From JAWAFC01 sp038890815 (GTDB taxonomy: Archaea > Micrarchaeota > Micrarchaeia > Burarchaeales > JACRGF01): a DNA stretch of 64,000 nt. Below, piece by piece: positions 32,875-41,516 of this stretch (positions are counted from its first letter, which is position 1; every line of letters starts with the position of its first letter). The stretch spans positions 88,145 through 152,144 of the forward strand of contig JAWAFC010000001.1 in assembly GCA_038890815.1 (NCBI GenBank), given 5' to 3'. The position numbers and the translations under genes were made by a program. A model generated the notes under the pieces. It did no database searches. It worked only from the letters and a program-made list of their open reading frames with translations, and was not told where the DNA came from.

Positions 32875-33903
32875 ATGGGGGGTGTTGGATTGATAATTGG
32901 TTTGACTGGAGAGAACTGCGCGGGCAAGGGCACGGTGGCTGCCTATCTCGCAAAAAAAAGCTTCCATTACTACTCGCTTTCGGATGTCATAAGGGAAGAG
33001 CTGGTCAGCGAGGGGAAGGAGGTTACCAGGGAAAACCTCATCAAAAAAGGCAATGAGCTACGCAAGAAATACGGCGAAGGCATTCTGGCTGAAAAAATTG
33101 CAATGAGGCTCGAGCCCGGCAGAAATTACGTCATAGATTCGATCAGACATCCGAAAGAGGTTGCGGTGTTTAAGAAAATGAAGGATTTCATTCTGGTCCA
33201 TGTCACTGCCCTTCCAGAAATCAGATTTGAGCGCATGCGCGCGAGAGGCAGGGAGGGCGACCCAAAAACGCTGGAGGCTTTTTTAAGGCTCGAAGAACAG
33301 GAGGCCAAATCAAAGGATGGCTCAGGCCAACAGCTGCTGAGGACAATAAAGATGGCTGATAGGAAAATTGAGAACAACAGCACGTTTGAGCATCTGTATG
33401 ACGCGGTGGATACGCTGCTTGCTGAAGTTTCTGCGGAGTTCAAGCTTGCGCGCCCCTCTTGGGATGCCTATTTCATGAACATAGCTAAGGTGGTGGCGAG
33501 CCGGAGCAACTGCATAAAGAGGCACGTGGCAAGCGTCATAGTGAAAGACAAACGCATCATATCCACAGGCTATAATGGCACGCCGCGTGGCCTGAAAAAC
33601 TGCAATGAAGGTGGGTGCCCGCGCTGCAACGCCTTTGCCAATGCCGGAAGCCGACTCGAGGAATGCCTGTGCTCGCACGGTGAGGAGAACGCCATCGTGC
33701 AGGCCGCCTACCACGGCATAAGCGTTAAGGGAGCAACACTCTACACAACCTATTCGCCGTGTCTGCTGTGCGCCAAGATGATAATAAATGCTGGAATCAA
33801 CGAAGTTGTCTATAATGCGGATTATCCACTCGCTGACACTGTGAGCAGGATGTTCAAGGAGGCTGGCGTGATTTTCAGGCAATATAAATTTGAAGAAAAA
33901 TAG
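32875..33903 (+). CDS. P-loop kinase domain fused to dCMP deaminase
   Basis: 342 residues. Residues about 1-185 form a nucleoside/dephospho-CoA-kinase-like P-loop domain (IGLTGENCAGKGTVAAYL; IDSIRHPKEV as a Walker-B-like strand; a lid with RARGREGDP). Residues about 190-342 form a deoxycytidylate deaminase with zinc ligands in CSHGEENAI and YSPCLLCAKM and an extra CNEGGCPRC group. It should turn dCMP to dUMP for dTTP synthesis. TTG 32890 after GGGGGTG is an alternative start. Confidence 0.88.
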   Translation: MGGVGLIIGLTGENCAGKGTVAAYLAKKSFHYYSLSDVIREELVSEGKEVTRENLIKKGNELRKKYGEGILAEKIAMRLEPGRNYVIDSIRHPKEVAVFKKMKDFILVHVTALPEIRFERMRARGREGDPKTLEAFLRLEEQEAKSKDGSGQQLLRTIKMADRKIENNSTFEHLYDAVDTLLAEVSAEFKLARPSWDAYFMNIAKVVASRSNCIKRHVASVIVKDKRIISTGYNGTPRGLKNCNEGGCPRCNAFANAGSRLEECLCSHGEENAIVQAAYHGISVKGATLYTTYSPCLLCAKMIINAGINEVVYNADYPLADTVSRMFKEAGVIFRQYKFEEK

Positions 33904-33976
33904 CCGGCGGCGAGCTGAAGTCTTGTTCCGACGAATTTATAAATACCGCCGCAGAAGGTAGGTGAGAGGTGATTTT

Positions 33977-34192
33977 TTGGGCAGGAGAATTGGAAAGGAA
34001 AAGATTGAAAGAGAAGAGGGCTATCTCTACTATGTGGGTAAAGATGGATATGTCTGGAGAGCGCCGATGAAGAACAACCCGGGGGGGACCAAGAAGAGGG
34101 TTGGGACTGAAAAAATTGAGAAGAGAGCCGGCTACATGTATTACCTTGACAAGGAAGGCTACGTGTGTGAGGCGAAGCTGAAAAACGCTTGA
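33977..34192 (+). CDS. Small protein with an internal duplication
   Basis: 71 residues from a TTG start five bases after GAGGTGA. Two copies of a roughly 35-residue unit: RRIGKEKIEREEGYLYYVGKDGYVWRAPMK and KRVGTEKIEKRAGYMYYLDKEGYVCEAKLK. Each looks like a compact beta hairpin with the YLYY..K.GYV core. An ATTTATAAATA box lies about 40 bases upstream. The protein is basic and cytosolic; a nucleic-acid role is possible but not shown. Confidence 0.75.
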   Translation: MGRRIGKEKIEREEGYLYYVGKDGYVWRAPMKNNPGGTKKRVGTEKIEKRAGYMYYLDKEGYVCEAKLKNA

Positions 34193-34239
34193 TTTTTTTC
34201 TGTTTTTCTGCTTTCTTTTTCTGCTTTCTTTTTTTCTTT
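34193..34239 (+). terminator. Oligo-T terminator tract
   Basis: After the stop codon come several runs of 4-8 T broken by CTGC (repeated CTGCTTTCTTTTT). Multiple oligo-T tracts are the usual archaeal terminator. The gene on the other strand ends at its far edge. Confidence 0.7.
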
Positions 34240-34440
34240 TTATTCAGACTCAGCGACCGGCAGAAGCAGCTCTTCGGCACCAAGCTGCGGCTCTTCGGAA
34301 TCCACCTCAAGCAGCTTCTCGACGTCAGCTAGCGCCACGCCCGCTGTGATGGATGTGGTGGCGTTGGCTGGTGGTTGTGGGGCTATGCAACCAAACAGAA
34401 GCATCAGGAAAACGATTGCGAGAATAAGGCGCACGTTCAT
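34240..34440 (-). CDS. Small predicted lipoprotein
   Basis: 66 residues: MNVRLILAIVFLMLLFGC is a signal with lipobox, followed by a Pro/Ala/Thr linker and a short acidic tail (EKLLEVDSEEPQLGAEELL). It starts three bases after the stop of the secreted helical protein upstream, so the two are probably exported together. Function unknown. Confidence 0.6.
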   Translation of the reverse strand: MNVRLILAIVFLMLLFGCIAPQPPANATTSITAGVALADVEKLLEVDSEEPQLGAEELLLPVAESE

Positions 34441-34443
34441 TTT

Positions 34444-35352
34444 TCACCTTCCGCTCCTGAGCAGTTCGCGAATGGCCTGCACTTCCTGTGCTACGGTCGC
34501 CAGCCCGCTCCAGCACGCCCTGGTGTTTTCCCTGTAGGTTGCCGGATCGCTCACGCTGCTGGCCGGACATTGCGCGAGCATATTCTGCACCCTTCCCTGC
34601 AACGCGCCCATGCGCGCAACGAGCTCGTCTTTGTTGGTGACATTGCTCGCCGCAATTTGTGGCTGCGCCCATTTCAGTATTGCGAGAATGCGCTCGAGGC
34701 GGTAATTGACTGTTAGGCGCGAGTCCTGCAAGGCGACGGAAAGAAAACCGGGCGCATCCGAAACAGCATCGAGTTGGGCGAGGAGCCCGTTTCCGGCTCC
34801 CACGAGCGCTGAGAGCGCTGCGGTGTCAATCCCCCTGCGGTTCAGATTTGATATGTCTTCCTCAGCGTGCGCGATCTGGTTTCCTATAAAATCTTTTGAG
34901 GCCACTTTTGCCGCCTGAATGGCTGAGCTTATACATCTGCTAAACGTGTTGTTGTGCATGCTGCGCTGCGAGCGCGTGCAATCCAAAACCGCTTTTCTCT
35001 GCGAGGCGTTGAGACCTGGCTGGCCTCTGAGACCGACGAGTGCTTGCAGCGCGGCCTGAAGGTCGTTGCGAGTCCGCTGGAGCGCGACCTGAAGCTCGCG
35101 CCTGTTTGTCGCGCTCTGCAACGCGCTCTTGTCCGCATTGAGCGCGGAAATGTAAAGTGAAAAATCTGGCGGGGTTGTGCCGCTGCGGGCATAGCACTGC
35201 GCAATTGCGTTCAGGTTGTTTATCGCATACTCGACCCTGCAGGTCGCGAGCGATGCGCGCGCGACGAGCACATCCGAACCCGCTGGATTCTGATAGAACG
35301 CAACGGTCAAAGAAGCGAGCAGAAGCAAGGAGGCAAATCTCACAAAACGCAT
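34444..35352 (-). CDS. Secreted helical protein of unknown function
   Basis: 302 residues. An N-terminal signal (FASLLLLASLTVAFY) is followed by almost entirely helical sequence with Gln/Arg/Ala-rich amphipathic stretches (LQSATNRRELQVALQRTRNDLQAALQALVG). Six cysteines are scattered and could pair (ATCRVE, AQCYA, LDCTRS, SRCISS, AQCPAS, RACWSG). No family is recognised. Confidence 0.62.
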   Translation of the reverse strand: MRFVRFASLLLLASLTVAFYQNPAGSDVLVARASLATCRVEYAINNLNAIAQCYARSGTTPPDFSLYISALNADKSALQSATNRRELQVALQRTRNDLQAALQALVGLRGQPGLNASQRKAVLDCTRSQRSMHNNTFSRCISSAIQAAKVASKDFIGNQIAHAEEDISNLNRRGIDTAALSALVGAGNGLLAQLDAVSDAPGFLSVALQDSRLTVNYRLERILAILKWAQPQIAASNVTNKDELVARMGALQGRVQNMLAQCPASSVSDPATYRENTRACWSGLATVAQEVQAIRELLRSGR

Positions 35353-35382
35353 TTATCTACAAACTTTAAAGTCGTATCGGAT

Positions 35383-35490
35383 TCAGAGAGCAGGCCTCTG
35401 CGGAGGCTTTTTGTTGGGCTTGCACTTGCCCGTCCGCGGATCGTAAATGTATTTGTAGAACTTTCTTTTCTCCCTTCTTAACGCGAGCAC
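35383..35490 (-). CDS. 35-residue basic mini-protein
   Basis: Starts at GTG 35490 (MLALRREKRKFYKYIYDP) and ends KPNKKPPQRPAL. TTTTTATATC on the minus strand lies about 25-30 bases upstream, so the message is leaderless. Codon use, high Lys/Arg and the RKFYKYIYDPRTGKCK core look like a real small protein rather than chance. Function unknown; the upstream box lies inside the end of the neighbouring membrane-protein gene. Confidence 0.55.
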   Translation of the reverse strand: MLALRREKRKFYKYIYDPRTGKCKPNKKPPQRPAL

Positions 35491-35498
35491 GCAATGAA

Positions 35499-35921
35499 TT
35501 ATGCCTTTCGGGATATAAAAAGGTATCTAGCGCGTAGCACGATAGGTAGCATGAGCGTAGTAAGTCCGGCCCACACGCCAACAACGAACGCGACGTACAG
35601 CACGAGTGGGGCGAGCGCGAGCAGAAGCGCCCACCATGGGATGAATGAGAACATTGTGGAAAGCGTGTCCCATGAGAGAGCCAGAATGGCCGAGGCGAGC
35701 GCCAGAAACATCGTACCGCTCACGAAACCCGTCACAACCGACAGCATGATGTGGGGGAGCCGCCTGCGCGCTCTCCCAGCGAAGTCGCCTGCTATGTAAA
35801 GAAGGAGCGCGATCGGCCTGCGGAAATCATGTATAAAGAGAAGCGCGCGTAAGATGAGGAAAGAAACGAGTGAGAATGCCAATTGTCCGGCTTTCGCTGT
35901 GAGCTTTCTGGCCGTTGCAAG
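35499..35921 (-). CDS. Small integral membrane protein
   Basis: 140 residues. ATG 35921 (MLATARKLTAKAGQL) is chosen since ATATAAATA at 35945-35953 lies 28 bases upstream. It has three or four hydrophobic segments (FSLVSFLILRALLF, MLSVVTGFVSGTMFLALASAILAL, WWALLLALAPLVLYVAFVVGVWAG, LTTLMLPIVL) and a basic cytosolic end. No family is recognised. Confidence 0.62.
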   Translation of the reverse strand, partial: LATARKLTAKAGQLAFSLVSFLILRALLFIHDFRRPIALLLYIAGDFAGRARRRLPHIMLSVVTGFVSGTMFLALASAILALSWDTLSTMFSFIPWWALLLALAPLVLYVAFVVGVWAGLTTLMLPIVLRARYLFISRKA

Positions 35922-35970
35922 CATGGAGCTATTTTGCTGAGGGGATATAAATAGTTGCGCTTTGGCGGTT

Positions 35971-37680
35971 TCATAGCCCGAGTTTTTTTTCGAGCTCTTT
36001 GAGCGGCAGGCAGTTAATGACATCTTTCTTTTCCAGCCAACCTCTCCTTGCAGTGTGCACGCCTAACTCGATAAAACGAAGGTGCTCGGTCGAGTGGGAA
36101 TCGGTGCTTATGGCGAACAGCGCGCCCTTTTTCTTTGCGAGGCGAATATGCTCGTCATTCAGATCGGTTCTATCCGGAAAGGCGTTTATCTCGAGAATCT
36201 TTTTGTTCTCAACGCAAAAATCAATGACTCTCTCCAGGTCCACGTTGTAGGGTTCTCGCTGGCCGATGAGCCTGCCCGTGGGATGCGCAAAGATGTCAAC
36301 ATGCTCGTTGTCGAGCGCGCGTAGTATGCGCCGGGTTATCTCATCCCGAGGCTGATTGAAGTGCGAATGCACGGCCGCGATGACCACATCGAGCTCAGCA
36401 AGCACAGCGTTGCCCAGGTCAAGCTCGCCTTCCTTTGTTATGTTCACCTCGGCCCCCTTGAGCAGCCGGATGCCAGTGCTATTCTCAGCTTTCTCAATAT
36501 TCCGCATGTGCTCGCGCATGCGCCTGTCATCCAGCCCGTGCGCGACATACAGCGTGCCCGTGTGGTCGCTTATGGCGAGATATTCATAGCCCATTTGTTT
36601 CGCTGCCTCGGCCATCTCCTCGATGGTGTTGACCCCGTCCGTTATTTTAGTGTGCACGTGGAACTCCCCGCGGATGTCCTTCTGCTCTATTAGTTTGGGC
36701 AGCCTTCCCTCCCTTGCTGCCTCTATCTCGCCCGTGTTCTCGCGCAACTCGGGCTCTATGTAGGCCAGACCGAGTTTCCGGTAAATCTCCTCCTCTGTCC
36801 TGCCGGCTATTCTCTTTCCACTTTTCTCCTCAAATAGCCCGTATTCGCTGAGCTTCCAGCCCTTCTCGTTCGCAATGCGCCGCGTGGCGATGTTGTGCTC
36901 TTTTGAGCCCGTGAAATACTGGAGCGCGGCGCCGAAAGCCTCGGGCTCAACCACGCGCAGGTCGCAGTTCAGGCCATTCTTAAGGCGAACGCTGCTCTTT
37001 GTCTCCCCTTTGGCGAGAACCTCTTCGACATAAGGCAGGGAGGTGAAGTGATCCATGACCGCCTTCGGGTCGGTGGAGGTCACGAGGATGTCGATGTCGC
37101 CGATCGTTTCCTTCCATCGACGCACGCTGCCGGCCGGCTCTATCTGCCCGACCGCCCGGTGTTTTTTCAGCGCGGCAACTATAGCCTTTACATCCTCGAG
37201 CACATACCCGAGCATTGCCCGCCCCCTTGACCTCTCGAGCAGCTCTATGCCGTGGAGTATCTCGCTCTCGCTCTTTTCTCCAAACCCACGCAATTTTCTT
37301 ATCAGGTGGGCTGAAGCGGCCTTCTTCAAATCCTCGAGGTTCCTTATTCTCAACTCATCGTACAATCGTTTGGCTTTTTTCGGGCCGAGACCGGGCACGC
37401 TTGTGAGCTCGATGAGCTCGATGGGGAGCTGTCGCTTGAGCTCCTCGTGAAGAGTTATCTTGCCCTTGGCAAGCCATTCAGCTATCTTCTCGGCAATGCT
37501 CTCGCCCACACCTGGTATTTCGGTCAGTTTGTGCCCCCTCGCAAACTCGGCGATGTCCTGGCTCATCGTCTCGATGGCCTGTGCGGCCTTCCTGTAGGCG
37601 TTGGGCTTCCACTGCACGCCCTGAATCTCGTACATGTCGGCAATTTCGTAAAGGAGCTTGGCCAGCTCTTGGTTGCGCAT
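35971..37680 (-). CDS. polX: DNA polymerase X family protein with PHP domain
   Basis: 569 residues; ATG 37680 follows GAGGTC. Helix-hairpin-helix elements (LTEIPGVGESIAEKI, LTSVPGLGPKKAKRLYDEL) precede a Pol-beta palm with GSVRRWKETIGDIDIL (catalytic Asp pair) and LNCDLRVVEPE. The C-terminal PHP domain shows GEFHVHTKITDG, ISDHTG, AAVHSHF, DIFAHPTGR and STDSHST, so its metal site is complete; in relatives it is a 3'-5' exonuclease. Role in base-excision repair gap filling. Its start overlaps the end of the DNA ligase gene, its likely partner. Confidence 0.95.
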   Translation of the reverse strand: MRNQELAKLLYEIADMYEIQGVQWKPNAYRKAAQAIETMSQDIAEFARGHKLTEIPGVGESIAEKIAEWLAKGKITLHEELKRQLPIELIELTSVPGLGPKKAKRLYDELRIRNLEDLKKAASAHLIRKLRGFGEKSESEILHGIELLERSRGRAMLGYVLEDVKAIVAALKKHRAVGQIEPAGSVRRWKETIGDIDILVTSTDPKAVMDHFTSLPYVEEVLAKGETKSSVRLKNGLNCDLRVVEPEAFGAALQYFTGSKEHNIATRRIANEKGWKLSEYGLFEEKSGKRIAGRTEEEIYRKLGLAYIEPELRENTGEIEAAREGRLPKLIEQKDIRGEFHVHTKITDGVNTIEEMAEAAKQMGYEYLAISDHTGTLYVAHGLDDRRMREHMRNIEKAENSTGIRLLKGAEVNITKEGELDLGNAVLAELDVVIAAVHSHFNQPRDEITRRILRALDNEHVDIFAHPTGRLIGQREPYNVDLERVIDFCVENKKILEINAFPDRTDLNDEHIRLAKKKGALFAISTDSHSTEHLRFIELGVHTARRGWLEKKDVINCLPLKELEKKLGL

Positions 37681-37688
37681 GCCAGACC

Positions 37689-39398
37689 TCATTTTCCTTT
37701 GAACATCTGTAGCACTTCCTGCGTTGTAGTGGCATCCTCGGCTTTCTTATCCGCTCTGACAAAACCGACTACACGCGGAAAGCGTAGGGAGAGACCCATG
37801 CCCTTCTCGGCTGCGCACGTGTGCACGGGCGAGCGCGTGATCTCATCCGCGCGCACCTCAATCACATACCTCGGAGTCACCCACACGTCAGCCTCCAAAT
37901 TCGCCACGAGATTCGGCGGCTTATGCCTGAGCGAGATCGCATCCAGCATCCTCTTCAATTCCCTCGTCTGCTCCTCGGTCAGCCCGCTGCCTATCTTCGC
38001 GATCGTTTCAAAATTCCCAGTCTGTTTGTTGAAAACAGCACCGACGAGCGCGCCGATGCCGAGCGCCGCCCTCTTGCCCTTGCCCTTGAAATAGCCCACA
38101 ATGGCCACATCCACCGTGTCGGCGAGCTTTCCCTTGTAGCTCCGCTTTAGCTTTATCCAGTCGTATCCGCGCGCGCCAGCGGAGTAGATGCTCTTCGGAT
38201 CTTTAGCGAGAATGCCCTCAAGCCCCTCACTGACATACTCGTTGAAGAGCGCATCGATCTCCTCGGGCTTATTTACGATCTTTTCCTGCGCCACTTCTAT
38301 GGTCTCGCCCGCCCTCAGCATTTCGCGCAGTGCGCGCTTCCTCTCGGTGTAGGGTTTGCCGAGAAAGCTCTCTCCGTCTCTATAGAGGAGGTCGAATGCG
38401 AAGAGCTTGAGCGGCAGCTCTTCGGCTTTCTCGGCAACGCCATGCTTTCTCTTTCTCTGTATGGTAACCTGGAAGGGCTGGAAGGTGCCCGTGCTCTCAT
38501 CATAGGCCAGTGCCTCGCCCTCAAAAATCGCCTCCCTCGCCTTCACCTGTTTCTTTGTAGCCTCCACGATTTCGGGGAACATGTAGGTTGTCTCCTCGAG
38601 ATTTCTGGAATACAGCTTGACCTCCTCTCCCTTCTTATGTACTTGCACGCGAAAGCCATCGTACTTGGGCTCAACGGCACACGTGCCCATACGCTTGATG
38701 ATCTCTTCGGCGCTTGAGAGCCGCTGGGCGAGTGCGGGCCTGATGGGCCTGAAGAGCCGGACCTCCTGCTCGGAGATTTTCTTCAGGCCTTTTTCGAGGA
38801 ATGCTTCGGCCACCGCCCCAAGATCCGAGGAAACGTTATAGGCATTCTCGAGCTCCTGCCTCAGCTCCTTTGTGCCTTTTTTTGCAACCGACAATGCATC
38901 CAGAAATGTATAGGCGCCAACGCCCATGCGCAGCTTGCCGAGCACGATGCGCGCGATGTATTTAGCCTCCAGAGGGGTGGCATCGCGGAAAAGCGCGGCC
39001 AGCAGGCTGATTTTCTTTTCCTGGCTACCGGCACCGGTCGCCTGCGCGATTTCCATGAATCTTTTGTACACTTCTTCCAGCTCTAGCTCAGATTTGCCTT
39101 TTTTGGCCAGCGCGCTTGCCACTAGCCCGAGATCGCCCTTCTCCTTATAGGCCTTTTCCACATCAGCCCTTTCCACCCCATAGGCCTGCGCGATCGCCTC
39201 CGTCATGAGCTTGTCGGCGACATTGAACCGAACGTTTTCGAAAGAAGGCCTCAGCTCGCCCTCCAGCAGATACGCCAATATGTGGGCTTCGGCAGGCTTT
39301 GCCTTTGCCAGCAGCTCAGCGAGGATGTTGGTCATCTGTATGCGCGAGGTGATGGCCTCAAGTTGCTCAAAAACGCCCGCGAGCTCGGCAAAGCGCAT
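37689..39398 (-). CDS. lig: ATP-dependent DNA ligase
   Basis: 569 residues, the usual archaeal LigB-like length. N-terminal DNA-binding domain (about 1-210), then the nucleotidyltransferase domain with active Lys in VEPKYDGFRVQVH, followed by YSRNLEETT, FEGEALAYD, FAFDLLY and EGLEGILAKD, then WIKLKRSY as motif V and an OB domain to the end. It seals Okazaki fragments and repair nicks. Operon with polX downstream and the TPR gene three bases upstream. Confidence 0.97.
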   Translation of the reverse strand: MRFAELAGVFEQLEAITSRIQMTNILAELLAKAKPAEAHILAYLLEGELRPSFENVRFNVADKLMTEAIAQAYGVERADVEKAYKEKGDLGLVASALAKKGKSELELEEVYKRFMEIAQATGAGSQEKKISLLAALFRDATPLEAKYIARIVLGKLRMGVGAYTFLDALSVAKKGTKELRQELENAYNVSSDLGAVAEAFLEKGLKKISEQEVRLFRPIRPALAQRLSSAEEIIKRMGTCAVEPKYDGFRVQVHKKGEEVKLYSRNLEETTYMFPEIVEATKKQVKAREAIFEGEALAYDESTGTFQPFQVTIQRKRKHGVAEKAEELPLKLFAFDLLYRDGESFLGKPYTERKRALREMLRAGETIEVAQEKIVNKPEEIDALFNEYVSEGLEGILAKDPKSIYSAGARGYDWIKLKRSYKGKLADTVDVAIVGYFKGKGKRAALGIGALVGAVFNKQTGNFETIAKIGSGLTEEQTRELKRMLDAISLRHKPPNLVANLEADVWVTPRYVIEVRADEITRSPVHTCAAEKGMGLSLRFPRVVGFVRADKKAEDATTTQEVLQMFKGK

Positions 39399-39401
39399 AA
39401 A

Positions 39402-39962
39402 TCAGCGCCTCCTTTTTTCTTCCTCGATAATTCTCCTAAGGAGATTGATCATTTCTTGGAAATTGCTTTTTTCCACGAGAGATAGATTTTTGTTCGGCAG
39501 AAAGAATCCTTCAAAAAAGTTTTGCAGTAGGTCGAGTGTTTTTGTCGGATTTATTCCGGCTGCTTTTCTGACTGCTTCTTCCGCTCCGCGGTTGTCTCCG
39601 AGAAAGAGGTTGCAGAGGCCAGCCATAAAAAGTGGATCTACAGAAGCAGGATTTAGGTTGCTTGCCTGCTGAAAGGATGCGAGCGCTTCCTCGAGTCTGC
39701 CCATCTGAAATAAGCACATCCCTCTTGCGTGAGTAGGAAGGAATTCTTTTGGCTCAAGCCTGGCAGCTTCCTCGAATTCAGTAAGCGCCTCCTCAAGCTT
39801 GCCCATGCCCTGCAGGCACTCCGCCTTCAAGTAGTGCAGAAAACCATCTTCTGGCTTAAGTTTGATGATCTCATCCAGACATTCGACTGCCCCTTTGAGG
39901 TCCCCTGCCTCGAGGAGGGCATTACATTTTGCCACAAGACCTTCCACGAGCCCATCCTTCAT
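39402..39962 (-). CDS. TPR-repeat protein
   Basis: 186 residues with three to four tetratricopeptide repeats: GDLKGAVECLDEIIKLKPED, GKLEEALTEFEEAARLEPKE, GRLEEALASFQQASNLNPAS and a weaker GDNRGAEEAVRKAAGINP. The last 50 residues are a charged helix. A scaffold role is expected. TATA at 39982-39990 gives a leaderless start. It heads the ligase-polX operon, but a link with DNA repair is only by position. Confidence 0.85.
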   Translation of the reverse strand: MKDGLVEGLVAKCNALLEAGDLKGAVECLDEIIKLKPEDGFLHYLKAECLQGMGKLEEALTEFEEAARLEPKEFLPTHARGMCLFQMGRLEEALASFQQASNLNPASVDPLFMAGLCNLFLGDNRGAEEAVRKAAGINPTKTLDLLQNFFEGFFLPNKNLSLVEKSNFQEMINLLRRIIEEEKRRR

Positions 39963-40019
39963 GAAAGAAATTATTGCAACTTTTATAAATATGTATAGAG
40001 CCTTTAATTAGGAGAAGCT

Positions 40020-41516
40020 ATGGGCGAAATAACAGCGAAAAAAGCTGAGCCAGAGATTATCAAATATCCACCCGTAAGTGCAGAGCAGATTTCCCCTTTT
40101 GCAGGTAGAACCTTTCCCACTGAAGAAATAATAAGACGACCGACTTTCTGGGAGAGATGGATTCCCACTGATTTATGGAATGCCTATGTGAAAACGAAGA
40201 GGTTTTTGGTGGGAGTTTATTTTTTTGGAAAAGCGCTCATTGAGGGGACTGTTGAGGAAATTAAAAACAATCCAATAGAATTAGCGCCGATGTATTCTTT
40301 CGTGGACGCAGCGAAGATGTTAGACGACATGAGAATAAAAGGGTACACCCCGGAGAATGTAGGCTTGTATGGTTTCTTTACCCTTATGGGGGCTCTTGAT
40401 ATTCCTTCTTTCGGAAAGGTGAGTATGCTCAAAAAAGTGCTGAAGGAAGGATTTGAAGAGTTTGGAAAAATGGTTATAAAATACGGCGGGATAGGGGGAA
40501 CCATTAAATACTTTGCCGAAGCGGGTTTGAAGGAGGTTGCTGAGAGGGCAGGAGCGAAATTCGTGAGGGCTTCGGAAGTTTTTCTTACAGTAAGGGGAAA
40601 GAAACTGTCTCTGGAAGAAGCTGAGCGCCTGTTGAAGCAAGGCATAAAAGAGCTTGGCGGAGAGGAGGCTTTTAGAAGAACTCTCGGAAGGGCTAAGTCT
40701 AAATCTACCATCAGAGGCGTCAAACTGCCTCCAGAAGAACGCAAAGCTCTGGAGTTGTATGAACTGAGTGACGGCATAAGGAGAACTAAGGATGGGTTCT
40801 ACCATGCGGGCTATAAGTTTGTTGAAGAACTCGGTTTCTTGGAAAAGCTGAAGATGGGGGTAGAAATTACTGTGAAGGACATGGAAAAATTTCTTAAAGA
40901 GAGTAAAGTGTTTGAAGAGGCTGTAGGTGGGATAAAAGAAGTGCGGCATGCTGGATATGAAGTAGGGGGCCACACGTTGATTGAGATCACGGATAAAAGT
41001 GGTAGGAAGTATCTGGCATTTGTCAGTACTCCTGGGGAGTCCCCATCGGCAATAGCGGAGAACGTCACGAATTACTTTGACGTAGTTTACAGTAAGGCCA
41101 AGACAATAAAAATAGACGACCATGCCATCACGATGGTTCCTTTCTCGGAAAAGCCGAAATGGCCTATTGCGAAAACAGAGGCTACGCAACTGAGCGGTAC
41201 GAAATTAAGCGGAGATGCGCTGTTAAAAAAAGTTAAGGAGGTTGAGCAAATAACATCGCGGGTAGGTGTTGAAATTAAAGACGTTTATGAACCTTCCACA
41301 GGAAAGTTTGTTTATAAAGTAACGTATGGAAAAGGTTTTTACGTCGCAACCGCGGACAAAAAAATGGCTGAGTATTACGTGCCTGAAGGAATGGCAAAGT
41401 TTGGGCTCCTTCCGACAAAAGATCCCCCGCTTGAGATAAGCCTGCCTTCTCCTGTGGACGGTTCAAACGTCCTTTATCTTTATCCCACAGGAACAAAAAC
41501 TGTGACGAAATACTAG
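40020..41516 (+). CDS. Orphan 498-residue protein, A/T-richer than its neighbours
   Basis: AGGAGAAG stands just before the ATG, unlike the leaderless norm. The N-terminal 60 residues are Pro/Ile-rich with WERWIPTDLWNAY; residues about 60-110 and 115-180 are hydrophobic to amphipathic (RFLVGVYFFGKALIEG, GLYGFFTLMGAL) and may touch the membrane. The middle is charged and helical; the end is beta-rich (VGVEIKDVYEPSTGKFVYKVTYGKGFYVATADKK). No catalytic motif is visible. Base composition and lack of recognisable relatives suggest recent gain. Confidence 0.55.
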   Translation: MGEITAKKAEPEIIKYPPVSAEQISPFAGRTFPTEEIIRRPTFWERWIPTDLWNAYVKTKRFLVGVYFFGKALIEGTVEEIKNNPIELAPMYSFVDAAKMLDDMRIKGYTPENVGLYGFFTLMGALDIPSFGKVSMLKKVLKEGFEEFGKMVIKYGGIGGTIKYFAEAGLKEVAERAGAKFVRASEVFLTVRGKKLSLEEAERLLKQGIKELGGEEAFRRTLGRAKSKSTIRGVKLPPEERKALELYELSDGIRRTKDGFYHAGYKFVEELGFLEKLKMGVEITVKDMEKFLKESKVFEEAVGGIKEVRHAGYEVGGHTLIEITDKSGRKYLAFVSTPGESPSAIAENVTNYFDVVYSKAKTIKIDDHAITMVPFSEKPKWPIAKTEATQLSGTKLSGDALLKKVKEVEQITSRVGVEIKDVYEPSTGKFVYKVTYGKGFYVATADKKMAEYYVPEGMAKFGLLPTKDPPLEISLPSPVDGSNVLYLYPTGTKTVTKY

